From: Plazaster borealis
Taxonomy: Eukaryota; Echinodermata; Asteroidea; Forcipulatida; Labidiasteridae
Assembly: GCA_021014325.1 (NCBI GenBank)
Contig: CM037473.1
Span: 3,652,501-3,716,500 of the forward strand
DNA length: 64,000 nt
Direction: 5' to 3'
The notes below the pieces were generated by a model, which made no database searches, was not told where the DNA came from, and saw only the letters and a program-made list of their open reading frames with translations. Of this stretch, positions 25,201 through 40,200 are shown piece by piece; position 1 is the stretch's first letter, and every line of letters begins with the position of its first letter. The translations under genes were made by a program, and so were the position numbers.

Positions 25201-28200
25201 GACGACCTCCCTGTTGGCCAGGCGCTCTGTTAGCTTCACCACCCTCATGAAGGCCCCAGGGTCTGCATCTACTGCAGCCAGAGTCTGCTGAGACAGACAG
25301 AAGGCTCCGATGCTTGGGATACCGTAAACGTTGGCGGTACGATCAACGAGTTTGGTCTGGGCTGGGCGCAGAAGCTTTGTGGCAATCGTGCCGATTGTCT
25401 CTGAGCAAAGCCGCATCCTGGGATGAGAATTCGTTGAAATTTGTTAAGAAATTTGGAGGCATGGTACACGGTTTGACCTTTACGATGAACTTTTGAAGAG
25501 TTAGCTGTTTACTTCATAGTAATAACCATACAAATATAAACCGGCAATGACGCCACAACATAGAACTGTAAATTCTGCTGGTGATAATGCTTTCACTAAT
25601 GCAGCTCCCAGACTTCGGAGTGAACTGCCATCTCAAGTCAGATTGTTAGACACTATTCAATCATTTAGGACACATTTAATGACACACTTATTTTCAACTT
25701 TGTAGTTTTCTTTGGGTTTTTTACGATAAATGATCCTTTTTAAGGAATGTTCTATCCATCTGATGAGGTTTGATACTTGTCACAATGCTGTGATCTATAT
25801 GAAATAGCGCTTTACAAGAAATTACTATTATTATTTTATTATTAAGTAATAAACCACAAGGGAAACTGACTGGGTAAATTTTAAATAATTTGGGGTTGAA
25901 CAAAGACAAATATACTACAGAGCGAAATTTGATCCAACGACCTCCAGATTAACGTGCCGGCACTCTACCAACTGAGCTATCTAGCCCTATCTTGGCGGTC
26001 TCCCTATTTTATCAATATCTTTGTTGGGGGTTCTCAGTCACAAGCCGTACACCATTTAACTGCCGTGTAGCCAGGGATCACACCCAAGTTTATGATACAA
26101 CCTGGGAAACGGCAGCCAAGGGACCACCTTAAGGGGATGCGACTTTTTAAAAATTTACCCAGTCAGTTTCCCTTGTGGTTTATTACTTGATATTTGAAAT
26201 ATAAAAGTCTCTTGTAAATTTGTCTTTGTTCGACCCCAAATTGTTTTTTTATTGTTAACGTCTCTTACTTGAGAGCACATTGTCGGAGGAGAGTAACAAG
26301 ACGTGGGTATGGGTTTGGTGGTAGGTGATTACCAGTCAATAACTCCAGTATGTAACCATGCCATACCACATCCAGCTTGATGTCAACCATGTACTGCACA
26401 AAAAGGAGATAAAATACAAAGATCCTCAGAGCAGTTTCTATTCCATTTGGTGCTTGATATGTGGCATGGTGTACTGTCTTCATTGTGTTCTGGGAATCTC
26501 AGGAATTCTTGAGAGGATTTTAGGGGTACTACAAGAGGAAAAGAGTGTGCTAAAGTATGGAAACATTTGGGGGGCACCCTCTGCCACATATCGGGAATGG
26601 TATATTCCATTCTCTGCCTGTATAAAATTATAAAGACAAGCATCTTAAACACACTTCAACCCTTAGACAATGACTACAGCAAGCTAGTCAAAACTGTTGA
26701 GGTGTGTTTTGGCCGAGCGGTCTACTGCATCGGACTCAAGTTCTAATGGTTGAATCATCAGAGTGCGGGTTCGATTCCCCGTCATGACACTTGTGTCCTT
26801 GAGCAAGGCACTTAAAGGGACACGTTGCCTTGGGTCGGGCGAGTTGGTCTATGAAAAGCGTTACTAACCGTTTGTTATAAAATGCATATGGGTTTTTAAA
26901 CGTAGAATACAATGATCCACACATTATCTCGAAAATGCGTGGTTTTCCTTTTACTTTGCGAACTACGGTCCGCCATTTTGTGGAGTCAAAAATTTGGCTC
27001 AACAAAATGGCGTGCCGTGTTAGTTCACGATGTAAAAGGAAAACCACGCAATTTTAAGGATCATTGTATTCTACTTTTAAAAACATGTTTCTAACCATAA
27101 TGCATTTTATAACAAACGGTTACAAACGCTTTTCATAAACCAACTCACCCGATCCAAGGCAATGTGTCCCTTTAACCATAATTGCTTCACTTAACCTGGG
27201 TGTATAAATGGGAACCTGAGAGGGCCGAGACAGTATTATTTGATTAACCTCTTAGCGCTAAATTGAGCAGCTTGGGGTTGTATGCTCCCCAGAGAGTTGA
27301 GAAAGTTAGAGACATGGTCTATGTTGTAAAGCACCTTGATCTAGCTACTAGTGTGCTATATAAGAACCAATTATTATTAAAAACTGATCTTATCAGAGAT
27401 AGTGAAGATCATAACGAGAAGTCCCCTGACCCACAAATTCTACTCCTCTGCATACTTATTTCCATATACGATGGTTACGAAGGTCCAACATCGCAACAGT
27501 AAATACACGACAAAATAAGAGATGACACTTGACGCGTGTTCCACCAATCAAATGACAAGGATCTATGTGTGAGTTATTTACTAATATTGATTATTATGTG
27601 AATGCCATTCATAAAGGATATATTTACCTGCATAAGGACAGCTTCTGTGACCATTATACGGGGCCAGTTACTCAGCAGCTTCATTTCATTCATGTTGATC
27701 ACTGGATAGTATCAACAATTCATGAAGAAAAAAAAGGGAAATTAAAGAAATACCCTAATACTGTGCAAGTCTTGCGCATATCGAAAACGAGAAAAAAAAC
27801 TTGAAAGAAGACTATATTTTTCTATGAAATCAAATCTTCTTTTTAAATAATATTTATATTATTGAGTCTACTTTCATATGTTAATCACTTAGTAGTATTA
27901 CATTCCGAACAACATATATAATTTGGCATAGCCATAAACTATGCTAAACTAAAATAATTGACAAAACAAAATCCAGCCCACGTAAAACTCTATATGGTTG
28001 AACAAAGAAAAATGACTGCAGCGGGACTTGAACCTGCGACCTCCAGATTAACAGGCCAGCACTTTACCAACTGAGCTATCTAGCCGTATATATTGGCAGT
28101 CCTCCTATTTTGTTAATAACTTTATTGCCAGTCAGAATCCATTTAATCTGTAACTGCTGTGTAGCCAGGGATCACACCCAAGTTTATGATACAACTTGGG

Positions 28201-31200
28201 AAGCGGCAGCAGAGGGATCACCTTAAGGGAATGACAAAGTGTTTCATTTTGACAACATTCAACAAGGGAAATCTTTTGGGTTGGTGTTTCAAAAATTAAC
28301 ACCATAGGTGGTACCGTAAAAGCCGTACCAAAATGGTTAAAAAAAATTGATACATGAGCAGCATTCTAAAATTCAACCCTTCATGTAAACCTGACAGAAA
28401 CTAAATTCTGATTCCTGTGAAAGATTTTAAAGTTCAACTTTTGATGATGAAAGATTAGCTACCATTCCAGTGAATCCACCCAACTACTGACCTTTATTTG
28501 TCTGTTGATTAATCTCTGTGGATTCCACTCCATGTTTTATCTTCAATGAGCTGTTGGCGGCGCCCTCTCTGTTTAGATTTTTCGACGATTTTACTGACTG
28601 CAGTCAATGAAAAAAAACGTGGGAAAAATACTTTTTAATAAATCCATATTGCCAGAACATGGATAAAGTTAAAAACAAATTATCAATGTCAAGTAGTCAT
28701 TTAACTTATTAGAATGATCAAATCCATCAGCAAGACATTGCTGGAAACGGCCCTCTACTGGTCTCTTTGCTCCATATTTGCTGGGTTATGGTTGTTTTCG
28801 GTTTTGCCCACTTTTGGGTATGGTTAAGGTTTGGGTTCAGGAATTGGAGTTAAGGGTTTGGAGTTAAGGGTTTAGGGTTAGGGTTTAGGGAGGTTTGTGG
28901 TGGTTCATGTCAGAGTCACACTCCAGGGTGACACATGACATCACTGTAGAACAGCGCCCTCATGAGGTCAAAAAGAGGTTGCTCATTTGCCCAACCTGTA
29001 CGGAGTACATACTCATCTATGCACTTTAAAAAGCCATTTGTGAGATATTTTTGGAATAATGTCTGGTACAATGACTTGCTTAGTCACAAGATACTGCTTA
29101 AATTTGATTTCCCCAGACTACATCGAAGGCTATGTGACATGATTCGGGACAAGCTTTTGCGTAGTTATGTAAGAGACGGCGAACACCCATACACAATTCT
29201 GATAGAATATGCATGGCACAATGGTACCAGTTGCTCATCTGGAGGTTGCTATACAAAAGCTTGCCCCGAACCATTTGACATAGAAATTGTCTCCATATAG
29301 TCTGAGGAATTCAAATTTAAGCAGTACATTGTGACTCGAAACAACATTTACCAGACATTATTCAAATCTCACTCGCAAATGGCTAATTGTTTCATCACCG
29401 TTTTAGCTCTAAGATGGCAGTGGAATTACATCAATGCATAAGGTCTATTAAAGTAATTAATGAGTTTAATTTGATGCATATTTACAACACAGTACACTCA
29501 AGCCCAAAAGAGAAAGAAATATTAATTGTCTTGACAAAAAAGTGACACGAGCATACCTTTGGATTTCCAGTGCTTGTTAAGCTCCCATCATCTTCAAATG
29601 CCTTTCTGCAATCTCTCACCAAAGCCTAATGATCAAATCAAAAACGAGCCAAGAATGTTAAGTCAAGCCCTGCCTACTACACATGCATTGCCGCGCTGCA
29701 CCTCCTGATGCTACTCTATACCTGTATAATAATAATACCGAGTCCTTACAGCGCTTTATCACACCTGATGGGTGTATCAAAGCGCTCAGTATGTTTTCCT
29801 GCAAGGTATGCAGAGCTACTTTTTGAAGTATGAGACCTATTCCTTTCCATAGCACCATGTTTACAAGGTGCTGTGGCGCAATATGCAGCCAATCAAGCCA
29901 GGAACACCGGGGCGAACCCCTTCTCTTTACGATAAGTGCACTGGGTTCTTTTACGTGCATTACACAACACACGGGACCTACGGCTTTACGTCCCATCCGA
30001 AGGACACAGCAATAATGGTTAAGTTTCTTGCTTAAAGGACACAACTGTAAACGTCAAGGACTCGAACCCACACTCTGCTGATCAGAAACAGCAGAGCTTG
30101 AGTCCGGTGTTCTTATCCGCTCGACCAGGATACGCCATAGCTTTTGAAAAAGACAACTATACATCCCCTAATGGAGTACTGTTGTCACATTTGGGCCAGA
30201 GCTTCTGCCTAGGCATTTATCTTTATTAGATAAAGTGCAGAAGCGTATTGTTAATCTTGTTGGTGAAGTGTTGGGATCAACGTTACAACCTCTTTCCCAC
30301 TGTATAGGTCTGTAGCCAGCCTCTGTCTTTTCTACAGATATTTTCATGGTAAATGTGCCACCAGTGTGTCCGACCTGGTTCATCCTATCAGGATGTTTGA
30401 ACCTGAAACCGGGCTTTCTGCTTGTTCTCACCCCTATACTTGTTCTGCTTGTTCCCCCATGTGATTGATTAAAGTATTAGTTTTAAAAAGTAAAACAAAA
30501 AAAACAGTCAATAAATCAATAAATGAGATTGTAAAATGAAGGGGTTGAACCTAATGGATCGGTTCTACTTCATGCAATGTCAATAACATTACCTTAAATT
30601 GAATACGATTGAAGAATACCATAGCATCCTCCATCATGACCAGCTGAATGGACATACAGTAGTCTTGTACATAACGTAACTTCCTTAAGTCCTAGAGAAC
30701 AAAATAATCATGAGTTTATAAAACACTTTTTAAAGTTTGTGGCAAGTTGAAAACATAGAATTAGCTTACGGCAATCTTTATTTTCTTTTAGGGATCTGTG
30801 CAACCACTCAATCTCTCTATACTAAAAAAAAGGGAGAACATCAATTTGAAGAAAAAAATGAAGACTTACAAGTGACTTGATGCTGAATTTATTTGGGATG
30901 GTAGAATCAGGTAGCAGCATCTGTATGAGGAGTTTACTGAGGATGGAATGCGCAACGACGAGCTCCGAGGATCTTGAATGGAGCTCAGGATCAATCACTG
31001 CTAGCAGCTTCTTCTTGTACTCCATGAACTGACCGGTGATGAAGTCTTGGTCTTCTGTGTTTGTCTCCTTCTAAAGAAAAGAAAGGAGAATCACCGGGAA
31101 TTATTATTATTATGATATATTTCTGGTGATGAAACATGGATACCTAATAAGTGAACTTAATCACTGTAGCTCACAAGACCGGGGAAACATGTAAACAAGG

Positions 31201-34200
31201 GTGAACCAGATTATTGTTATTATTTCATTTTATCACCGAATGCAAAAGAAAGATCGTGTTATTCCAGGCCTGGTGGTAGTATTCTCCATACAAATTTAGT
31301 ATTTTCATTTTACTGCAAGCAAATTCCGAGAACTATATTATATTTTCTTCCGTGGCCACAAAAAGAAAATATGGGGCTGGAACATAGAGTTATATAATAG
31401 GACTAGAGGTACATACAAAACCATGTGACAAGGCTGGACAAGAAGCATTTTTGGCCGTTGAGAAAATGTTGCTGATCGTATAACACAGGGGTCGATTTCA
31501 AAAAACTCTTCCTAACTTAGGACTAGTCCTAGGCAATGCTAAGAGATAGGACTAGTCTTAAGTTAGGACCAGTACTTAAGACTAGTCCTATCTGTTAGCA
31601 TTGCCTAGGACTAGTCCTAAGTTAGGAAGAGTTTTGTGAAATCGACCCCCCGGTCACGCACAGTTCACACAACTAAAACAATTTGTAAGTGGACATCTGT
31701 ATGTAATTGTGACCTATAGGGATTCGTGCCCATGGTGGGACAGTGTTTTAACGCTACATACGAAGTTTGGACCTGAGAACAAAAGAGGTCCATATAATGT
31801 AGGGACTTGAAACACTATGTGGACTTACACATGTCCACACAGTGTTTTTAACAGTGTTGAAAAATAAGATTTTCCTTAAGTGTACAAAACAAAGGAATGT
31901 CCACAGAGTGACTGCAACACAGAGCTGGGTGCGGTTACGTTTGTGTATAATTATAACAATTGCTCCTTCTAGTTATATAACTCTAAGGGGCTTGACATCG
32001 GTAGAGAAGTGTGAGCAACAGACTGCTGTTTTATTACCTCTTTGAATGTGACAGCCAACAGTTGCAGGGTTGTGTTAAGAGACATTGCAGTGTGCCATGA
32101 CGCTGCAGTGCTGTGTAAATAACGATACAACTCAATCTTGACCTCTGAACTTTCTTCACCTCTGTAGGGACAAAAATGCTAATAATAATAGTTGCTCATA
32201 AAAGGATAAGCACAGTATTTGTTTATGGGTTTTGAGGCATTGCATGGTGATGTGTATACATCTACTTTACTGTGTAGATTTTTTCTCTTAGAACTTGTCT
32301 CGCTATTTATTCTACTGCTGCGGAGTAAATTTTGGAATTCAGGAGACTACGTAGTTCTGAAAAGAACTGTCCTGCTTATTAACTACAACCTGGGCAGGAG
32401 GTAGGAAATCTGCCGGGGCTAATACTTTCACTTAGTGGATCGAGGGGACTTCTCGTTATTTAACTTCACTGCTGCGGAGTGAGTTCTTAATTGGTATCAA
32501 TGTTTCCACTGGCCAGCTCTAGTCATCGTCAAGGATATAGACTATTTGTTTTTGGGAAAGTAAATTAATTCCCATACCCTAGTTTTCAATAAACACACCC
32601 ATTCATCCGACCAGTAAAATTTTATAAAATGAAGAGATACCATTTTAATGAGTGGGAAAAAGGAAAGAAAACAAAACAAAAACCGAAGAATGCTGTTGTG
32701 GTTTTCGATTTCCGCATTCACAATAAGCACTCACAAGTGCTTATTGTGATTATGGCAATCAAAATAAGCACTGTCTGCCAACAGTCTGCCATTTTGGGAT
32801 TCAAATTGAACGTAAAAGATATGATGAGCATAAAAACAATGTCGCCCAAACTGCTCAATTGACGCCTTGGACCAATGCCACACATTGCTAGTGTCTGCCA
32901 TGCTCGCCATTTTTGGATTCAAATTGCACATCAAAATGATGGTTAATGTGTAAACAGCACAATATAACACATAGGGACAGTGACTTCTAAAATGGCGCAA
33001 CTAAGAGTTATTGTGGTGATCATACATCAGGGCCCAAGTTCATAGAACTGCTTAAGCTGAAAATATTGCTGAACACTTTTCTGATTAGCAGAATTGAGGA
33101 TACCAGTCACAAATGGTACATGTAGCATTGTATTTTGACTGGAAATTTCCGGGGTAAGCATAATTTTGTTGTGCTTCTACATTTTCGACTTAAGCAGCTC
33201 TATGAAAATGTGCCCCATGAAATAGATCAATTGAGACCAAGGGAAATAAAAAGGAACTAAAAAGACTGACCAGCGATGTTCTATTTTGTCTAGGAGCGTA
33301 ATAAAAGTGAAGATTCTATTTTTATTAAAGCTACATTTCTATCTAAAAGTCATCCCCTGGGATATTCTTTCCTCCAACCCTTAGAATGATTGTCCTACCT
33401 GTCTAAGAGAGTAAGTAGAAAGACGAGATGAGAGAGTCGAAAGGAATCCCTGACAGGGTGAAGTTTGGCCATCTGCCTCTGCCAGTACTCTCTGAGGAAG
33501 AGTCAAATTAGCAAAACATAAATTTAATGAATGATTCTGAGCAAGGTCAAATCTATACAATTATGTTGTACTTATAATAACACCCCAACCAAGAAGGCAC
33601 TCAACATTGCTATCAACTCCTGGAAGGGTCAACCCCCAGCCCCCCTCCCCCCAAAACTATGTTCAAATGTTGACCTTGAGTCTGGAAAATACCTTTCAAT
33701 TCTGTTGAGTAATGAAGTATACTTAATACCCCAAAAGACAGATGAGATCAATCTTCTCTTACATCTCTTTAGTGGTTAATTGTTCAAATAAAAACAGTTA
33801 AATGTTAACCTGGGTCAGGACTCGGGAAGTTTTTTTCTCATTTTGATTCTGGTCTTGTACAAACATTTCTGGTCCAGTAAAAAGTTTGAGCTTCAAGCCC
33901 TAGCCTGCAGTCTTGTGGATTTTTCTCCCAAATTAGAGCCCTGCTCTATAGGTTTCACATCCAAGGTTCACATCAGCTCAGTGTTAGGAGTGTCCAAGTA
34001 TTAAAACTCTGAATTAATATTTGGTTAGTGCCATATAGTTTACTGTGTGTGTGGTTATTATTCTCTGTGCCTCTGCAGTGCCTTTGGCTTCCACCAGATT
34101 GGAACATCAGTGCTGTTCACATGGGCGTCGGGAGGGAAAAACATGCACACACACTCTTTCTCTCTCTGTACAACTTGCTTGGTTCACCAAGCAAAAATAG

Positions 34201-37200
34201 ACACAATCGGCAACCGGATTCACGTGACTTATAGTGGGTATACAATGTAAACAAACCAAGCAAGCAACGCACCAGTGTGCGATGACAATCATGGCTGCTT
34301 CCGAGTGCTTCTGCCGTAGGTGCGGAAAAATTAGCCACGCTTTTTTACGCACACTGGGCGTGGCTGCTTGGTTTGTTTACATTGTATACCCACTATGAGT
34401 CACGTGACTACAGTTGCCAATTGTGTCTATTCAAACTGGTACTCTGAACATAGTTTCACTTTCTCCACTTTATATCCCACACTACCACTCTGTTCACTCA
34501 AGCACACCAGTGACATTCCTGAGGGACAACGCCCACAGAACACAAAGAAACAGACCCTAGAAATGCCTTTGTACTTATATTTACAAGTACTGCTGCCGCA
34601 CAGTAGCACTTGCTCACCTGCCAAAACTATTTTCAACATGCTGCACAGTAGCAACACTCAGTAGCAATTGCACAGTAGCAAATAATGGCCCTTACACTTT
34701 GTGGAAAAAACCCCAAAACCATTTAATTCACCTTCCATGGGTCTAGCTGTGACAATAACTATATTAGCATAAACACAACATATAAAATCACAAGTCACCT
34801 GATCGGTTCAGTCACAGCATTTGCATAAACGAGGTCACTCCCATCATTCCTCACTTCTTCCTGCAGCGATAACAGACTATCTTCCATGCGCTGACCTCTC
34901 CGTAGTTGCGTTCCGCTTGCACCCTCAATCTCCAGACGTTTCAACGTCATCAGGTAGGTGTCGGCGTGGGCTTTCTTGAAGAAGAACCCCTCATACAAGG
35001 TGAGGTAAGGAAGCTCGGCAAAACTTGTAAATCTAATAACAATAATAATAATGATACCAAGTTCTTATATAGCGCTTTATCACGATGGGCATATCAAAGC
35101 GCTCAGTATGTTTTCCTTCAAGGTGTCCAGAGCTATGTTTTGAAGTATGAGACCTATTCCTTTACAATGCATGCTGAATATCCATTCAAAGGCCGCCAAC
35201 CTTCCCTTACGTTTAGACTGATCCCCTGTTATTTAGGATAATAATACACTTTATTCACAAGCCTCGAAGTGTGACGTCAAGTGTTCAGGCTACACTACGC
35301 TCTACCCTTCGGGTGTCGCCTAAGTTCTGAAATGTCATAATGAATATCCATCCACAGGCCGTCAACGTTCCCTTACGTTCTAAAACAAATGGCCAGCCTG
35401 TGGATACAGAATTACCAAAACGAGGCTGGCACTGTAAGGGTTAACAAAAATATAGCAACAGAAACAAACTTCTGAAATTTCATTGCAATAAGTTTACCTG
35501 GTTAGAAAATTAATTAACAAATTAAGAACAAATAAAAAATATAGCAGACAAATGTCTTTTATTCAACATGTTCTAAAACGTTTTGTTATCACTATAATTA
35601 AATCTGTTTATTAAAAAAAAATTCTTATTTTATTTGCAGCCAGTTCTTACTTTTCTTTCGTTGAGTTTTCTGAAGTTTGCACAAAATGAAGGATGTACCG
35701 TTTACTGCCAGCACGGTACAACTTTGATTCCTTGTCCAGCAGAAATACACACTACAAAAAAAACATGGACAATTTGAAGTTTTGCATTGTTACACTGACA
35801 ACAACTGCAAACCCTGAACTCATAATTAGCTGTTCCGACTTACTGTCGGAACAAGTTTGTTTTCGTCGAGATTTTTATTTGTTTTTCTTATTGTTATTCT
35901 TTGTTTCTGACTTAAATCCCATAGCATTTGTGCACGTTTTTGTTTAAGCCAAATATCCTAATGTGTAAACATGAAAGAGTCAGATCCTATATCAAATTAA
36001 AGCTTGGGTCATGAAGTTATAGTTGAAGGTAATTAGCTTAACTTAATTAATTAGTTTACTTAGTTTTAATGACATGAATATTTAATTAGCCAATCTTATA
36101 ACAGCCATATCTCAAAAAATATACCCCCTATCGTCAAACTTTTTTCAGTTTAAGACTTCTGGGATAATGTAGATGAGTTTGCCGGCCTAAAATGCAGAAC
36201 GACGTCATCATGACGTCATTTATTGGGCATTTTCACCCGTGTACAAAAACACGAAAGTTTAATCTTGATCGGTGATCGAAGGCATGAGAAAAAAACCTGA
36301 TATGTTTTCACCATTTTCAAACATAAGATTTTAGAAGGTTTTGTGAAATCAAAACTAACTGCTTGCCTCAATTCTCAAAACAATAGCATTTCGACTAAAA
36401 ATATTTCAAGATAAGTTTTCTACCATGACCATTTTTATACCATGTAACGTTTATTCAAATCTGTGAACATTTATATTTTCAATCTTACCAATTTGTGCAC
36501 ACCCTTTAAGGCTACCTAGCTACAGTGACTAAGTTTTACTTTTGAGGCATCCTTGGTTTCATCACAATACCATATATTAATGATACATAATTTGTTTGAG
36601 TCAAACGCGCACAAACAAATGTTGGTGGATTTTTATTTGTATAATGGTTAGCTCACAACTATTGAACATTTCATTTGAAATAAACTCTTTCATGATATTC
36701 ATGATATTATGCTTCTGTCCCACCCACTTGGACCAATCCAATTTGTGTTTTCACATACCTGTATTGTGATTGGCCGTTTGCTCTTGACAGCATCACCTAC
36801 ACCTTCCCAGAAATCATCCCACTGACCTCTCGCCTGTGCAATGGTCCAGAAATCACCTAGGTGGGTGCTGGGTGTGGAGTCACCAGGTTGGGTTCCGGGT
36901 ACCTTGATTCCTAGGTGGAGACAGATTGTGAACAAATCAAGCACAGCATTTTGAAACTGATGTTGTGAATTAATGTTTTTTTATGAGGGAAACTACCAAG
37001 AGACCTCATGCATTGACCTCATTCAGCCGCCATCTTAAGGCCATGTCAGACGGGGTAATTTTTACAGGCAGCTTGTTTGGAGGCGGCTGGGTTGGTGTAG
37101 TTGTATCTTTTCTCGCCTTCCACCTGTAGGACCCCGGTTCGAATCCCACTGGGGGCACTATTTGGATTGGGTTTTCAGTCTCTACCTGACTACGTGGGTT

Positions 37201-40200
37201 TTCCCTGGAGTATTTCTCTGGGGTTTTCCTCCCACATCTAAAACTGAAGTTTCCTTCTTTGTTTTCTCTCAATGGGGTTCTTGGCTAGTACATTGATTAA
37301 GTTCGCTTTTCTGAGAGGCCTTAGCTTGGCTTCACAACCAGAATTAATAAATGAAATGAAATTAAAACCAACTGCACTGCACGCAGAAATGGGACATTTC
37401 GGCAGCACAAGAGACATTCTTCTAGCTGTAACTCACTATCCCATGAAAAGAATGAGAAAACTGAAATGTGAATGAATTTCCGTATTAGAGATTGCCTGGA
37501 ACTGGTTGCCAGTAGATTGCCTCGTGTGACATGACCTTTGTGACATGACCTTTAGAGGTAAACTGATGGTGGAAACATTGGAAACACACAGATTTGTACA
37601 CAGGGCGCACAGGATGGGCCAATGAGCAATGTCCTTTTGACCTCTACGCGAGGGCGCCCTACTCAAGTAAAATCTTGTGCATAAGGTCTATAATTAAACA
37701 AAAATACATGTCAAATTTTACACTCACTAATAAGTCCATGTTTCTCATCATTTGCAAGAAAAGTCTAGTTATTTCTAATTTCTAAAGGTAGTAAATACAG
37801 TGTTTATATATGTAGACGGAAAAACTCTTCAAACTAGATGAGGAAAAACTCATAAGTTCATTCAGAATGAAGTAAACAAAATATATATATTTATTTTGCA
37901 AATAATAATTTTGCTGTAATACTCACACATCAAATATAATTTCCTTACCTATTATTTTGTGAGGGCAGTCTGCCGACACCATGCGCCGGATGTCCTCCGA
38001 TACACAGTTGTTGAATATTAACAATGCCTACAAAGTCATGGGTAAAATCGAGTAAGTACATCTTATTATTTTTGTTTTACAATAATACCAATGTGTCGGA
38101 GGAAAACAACACACAGGCTACTCGGGTGGGATTCGAACCCACGAACCCTGCATTCTAGAATCTACCACGAGACATACAATACACCCAGAGCCGAACTTGA
38201 TTGTGTGCTGTAGTTTTGTTTTGTTTGTTGGGTTTTGGTTTTGGGGTTTTTGGGGGGGAGGTGAAGGATTCTGAGAATTATATTTGGCAGCTTTCAGAAT
38301 CGAGGGTCAATTTCAGTCTTGAAAGTTTCAGAATAATTCAGTTTAAAAAACGAATAATTCCAATTTCATAATCCCGGGCTGCACGGAGTATACAGTGCTT
38401 ATCGCACATTAGTGTATGGGTAAAAAACAAAATACTCTTCTTTATATATCCAGGTGCATTTTTCACATCGGTGTAAGGGTAACCACTTTACAATTTACTC
38501 TCTTAATTTTACGAACTTGTTTTTTTCTTCAGCATGACAATTTGTAAAATTAGCTAACAAAAGCGATAATCAACAGGCCTGGAATTAAACGAAGGGCCAC
38601 GGAGGCCATGGCCTCTGTTGCCCCTGGTCTTATAGCCTCAGTGCTCCTTCAAAAGTTTTCCAAGTTTCCCAAGGAAGTGCCATTTGCGAAATTTAATGGC
38701 CTTGCCCTCTATCTCAAAGATGAATTTCCAGGCCTGAATCAAACCGCTCTACTTTTAATTTCTGAATTCACAAAAAGCAATCCAATCAAGAGATATTACA
38801 AATACAAAATTGATTTACATATAAAACTGTTTAAACTGATTCAAAAATTTAATCTACGAGTCGTACCTCTTGAAGACTGGGACCGTAAATGACATACTCA
38901 ATCCTGAGATCAATAGAGGGCGCCTCTTGATACAGCGTTCCTGAGAAGACAGATGGCCCCACCATGGCAACCACAACTTGACCCTGCATCATCAACATCA
39001 AGTCAATATACTTTTTTATAAAATACCTCTTGCTTGTTCTGTATTCTGGTTGGCTGAAAAACGGTCACGTGGGTTTAACTAATATATAGGCTAGTGCATG
39101 AGATTTGCACCACCGTGAACTAGACGTGTGTCAAGACATTGCGTGCGCATAAATTGCGAGAAATAGTTCACGAACCGGGCAACATACTTAAAATGTTTCA
39201 CTGGTTACAGTGCCCTCTCATGATATGAACAGTGAACAGCAACTAAAAAACTGAATTCGGGAAAACTGAAAGCGTTACATTAATTGTTGAATTTAACTTA
39301 TGATTTAATTGCTCACAAGTTAATTGTTGAATTAAAACAGTTTAGTTATGAAACCCTGAAAAGTTTCTTTTCATATTTCATATTTTAGATCAAGGTGTGT
39401 TATAAAACACATAGACTGGCATAATTCAGTCACTAGTGCCGTACATCCCCTCAACGAAGAAAGGGGACCAGTTGCTCTATGACTTTATGCCTCTTTTGCA
39501 GGTTACCATACTTGAGCGGGCACGTAGAGTGGATTGGCCACAGGTCTAATTAAAATGTGCCAGATTCTAGCACATTTTAATGAACAAGGCATTCTGGGAA
39601 AAAATGGCGCGGTGACATAAAGCACCCCTGCTGGGAACGAGGTTGGCATAATGTGCCCTCTCTGAGCATGTTTGGAGGATAGTTTATGTGATGCTCATTC
39701 AAACATATTGAAATGGAATTTACGCAATATAAATAAACTCATTTAATTTTGTTTAAGTAAAGTTCTGTTTTTGTTAACATGCCTATTCAAATACTTACAC
39801 TGTAATCCGTTTGCTCCTCTGAGAGCACAACCTTTGATGGTGCCAAGTCCTCAATCAGCCAATTATATTGCTTTAAAGCTTGCGGACTGATACTACCCAG
39901 GACAACATCAAGCCCCCATGCCCCAGTGTGACCTTTGACCCCATAGATATGCTTGGTTGACGTGGGTTGTAGCTTCTTTTTGAGTTGTGCCTGGATGGTT
40001 CTCGTAGATTTGGAAAACATGTGGAATCTGTTTGAAGGGAAGTGATATTTATATTTGAGCTTTTAAAGTTCCTGCCATTCAGTTTGTTGCCACTGGGTTT
40101 ATACGGAAGTCAATTTATAATTTGACATTGCAGGAGGGATGTATACTATAGATGTAATAAAATCTGGTATTTATTATTAATTCAACAATAACAAATAGCT

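Noticed and set aside
28962..29300. Plus-strand frame of 112 codons
   Set aside because: It lies in an intron of the large gene with no splice partners, and I saw no family resemblance.
38608..38892. Plus-strand frame of 94 codons ending in KDW-like sequence
   Set aside because: It overlaps the exon at 38867-38983 on the other strand only at its end, lacks splice or family support, and ends in ordinary intron.
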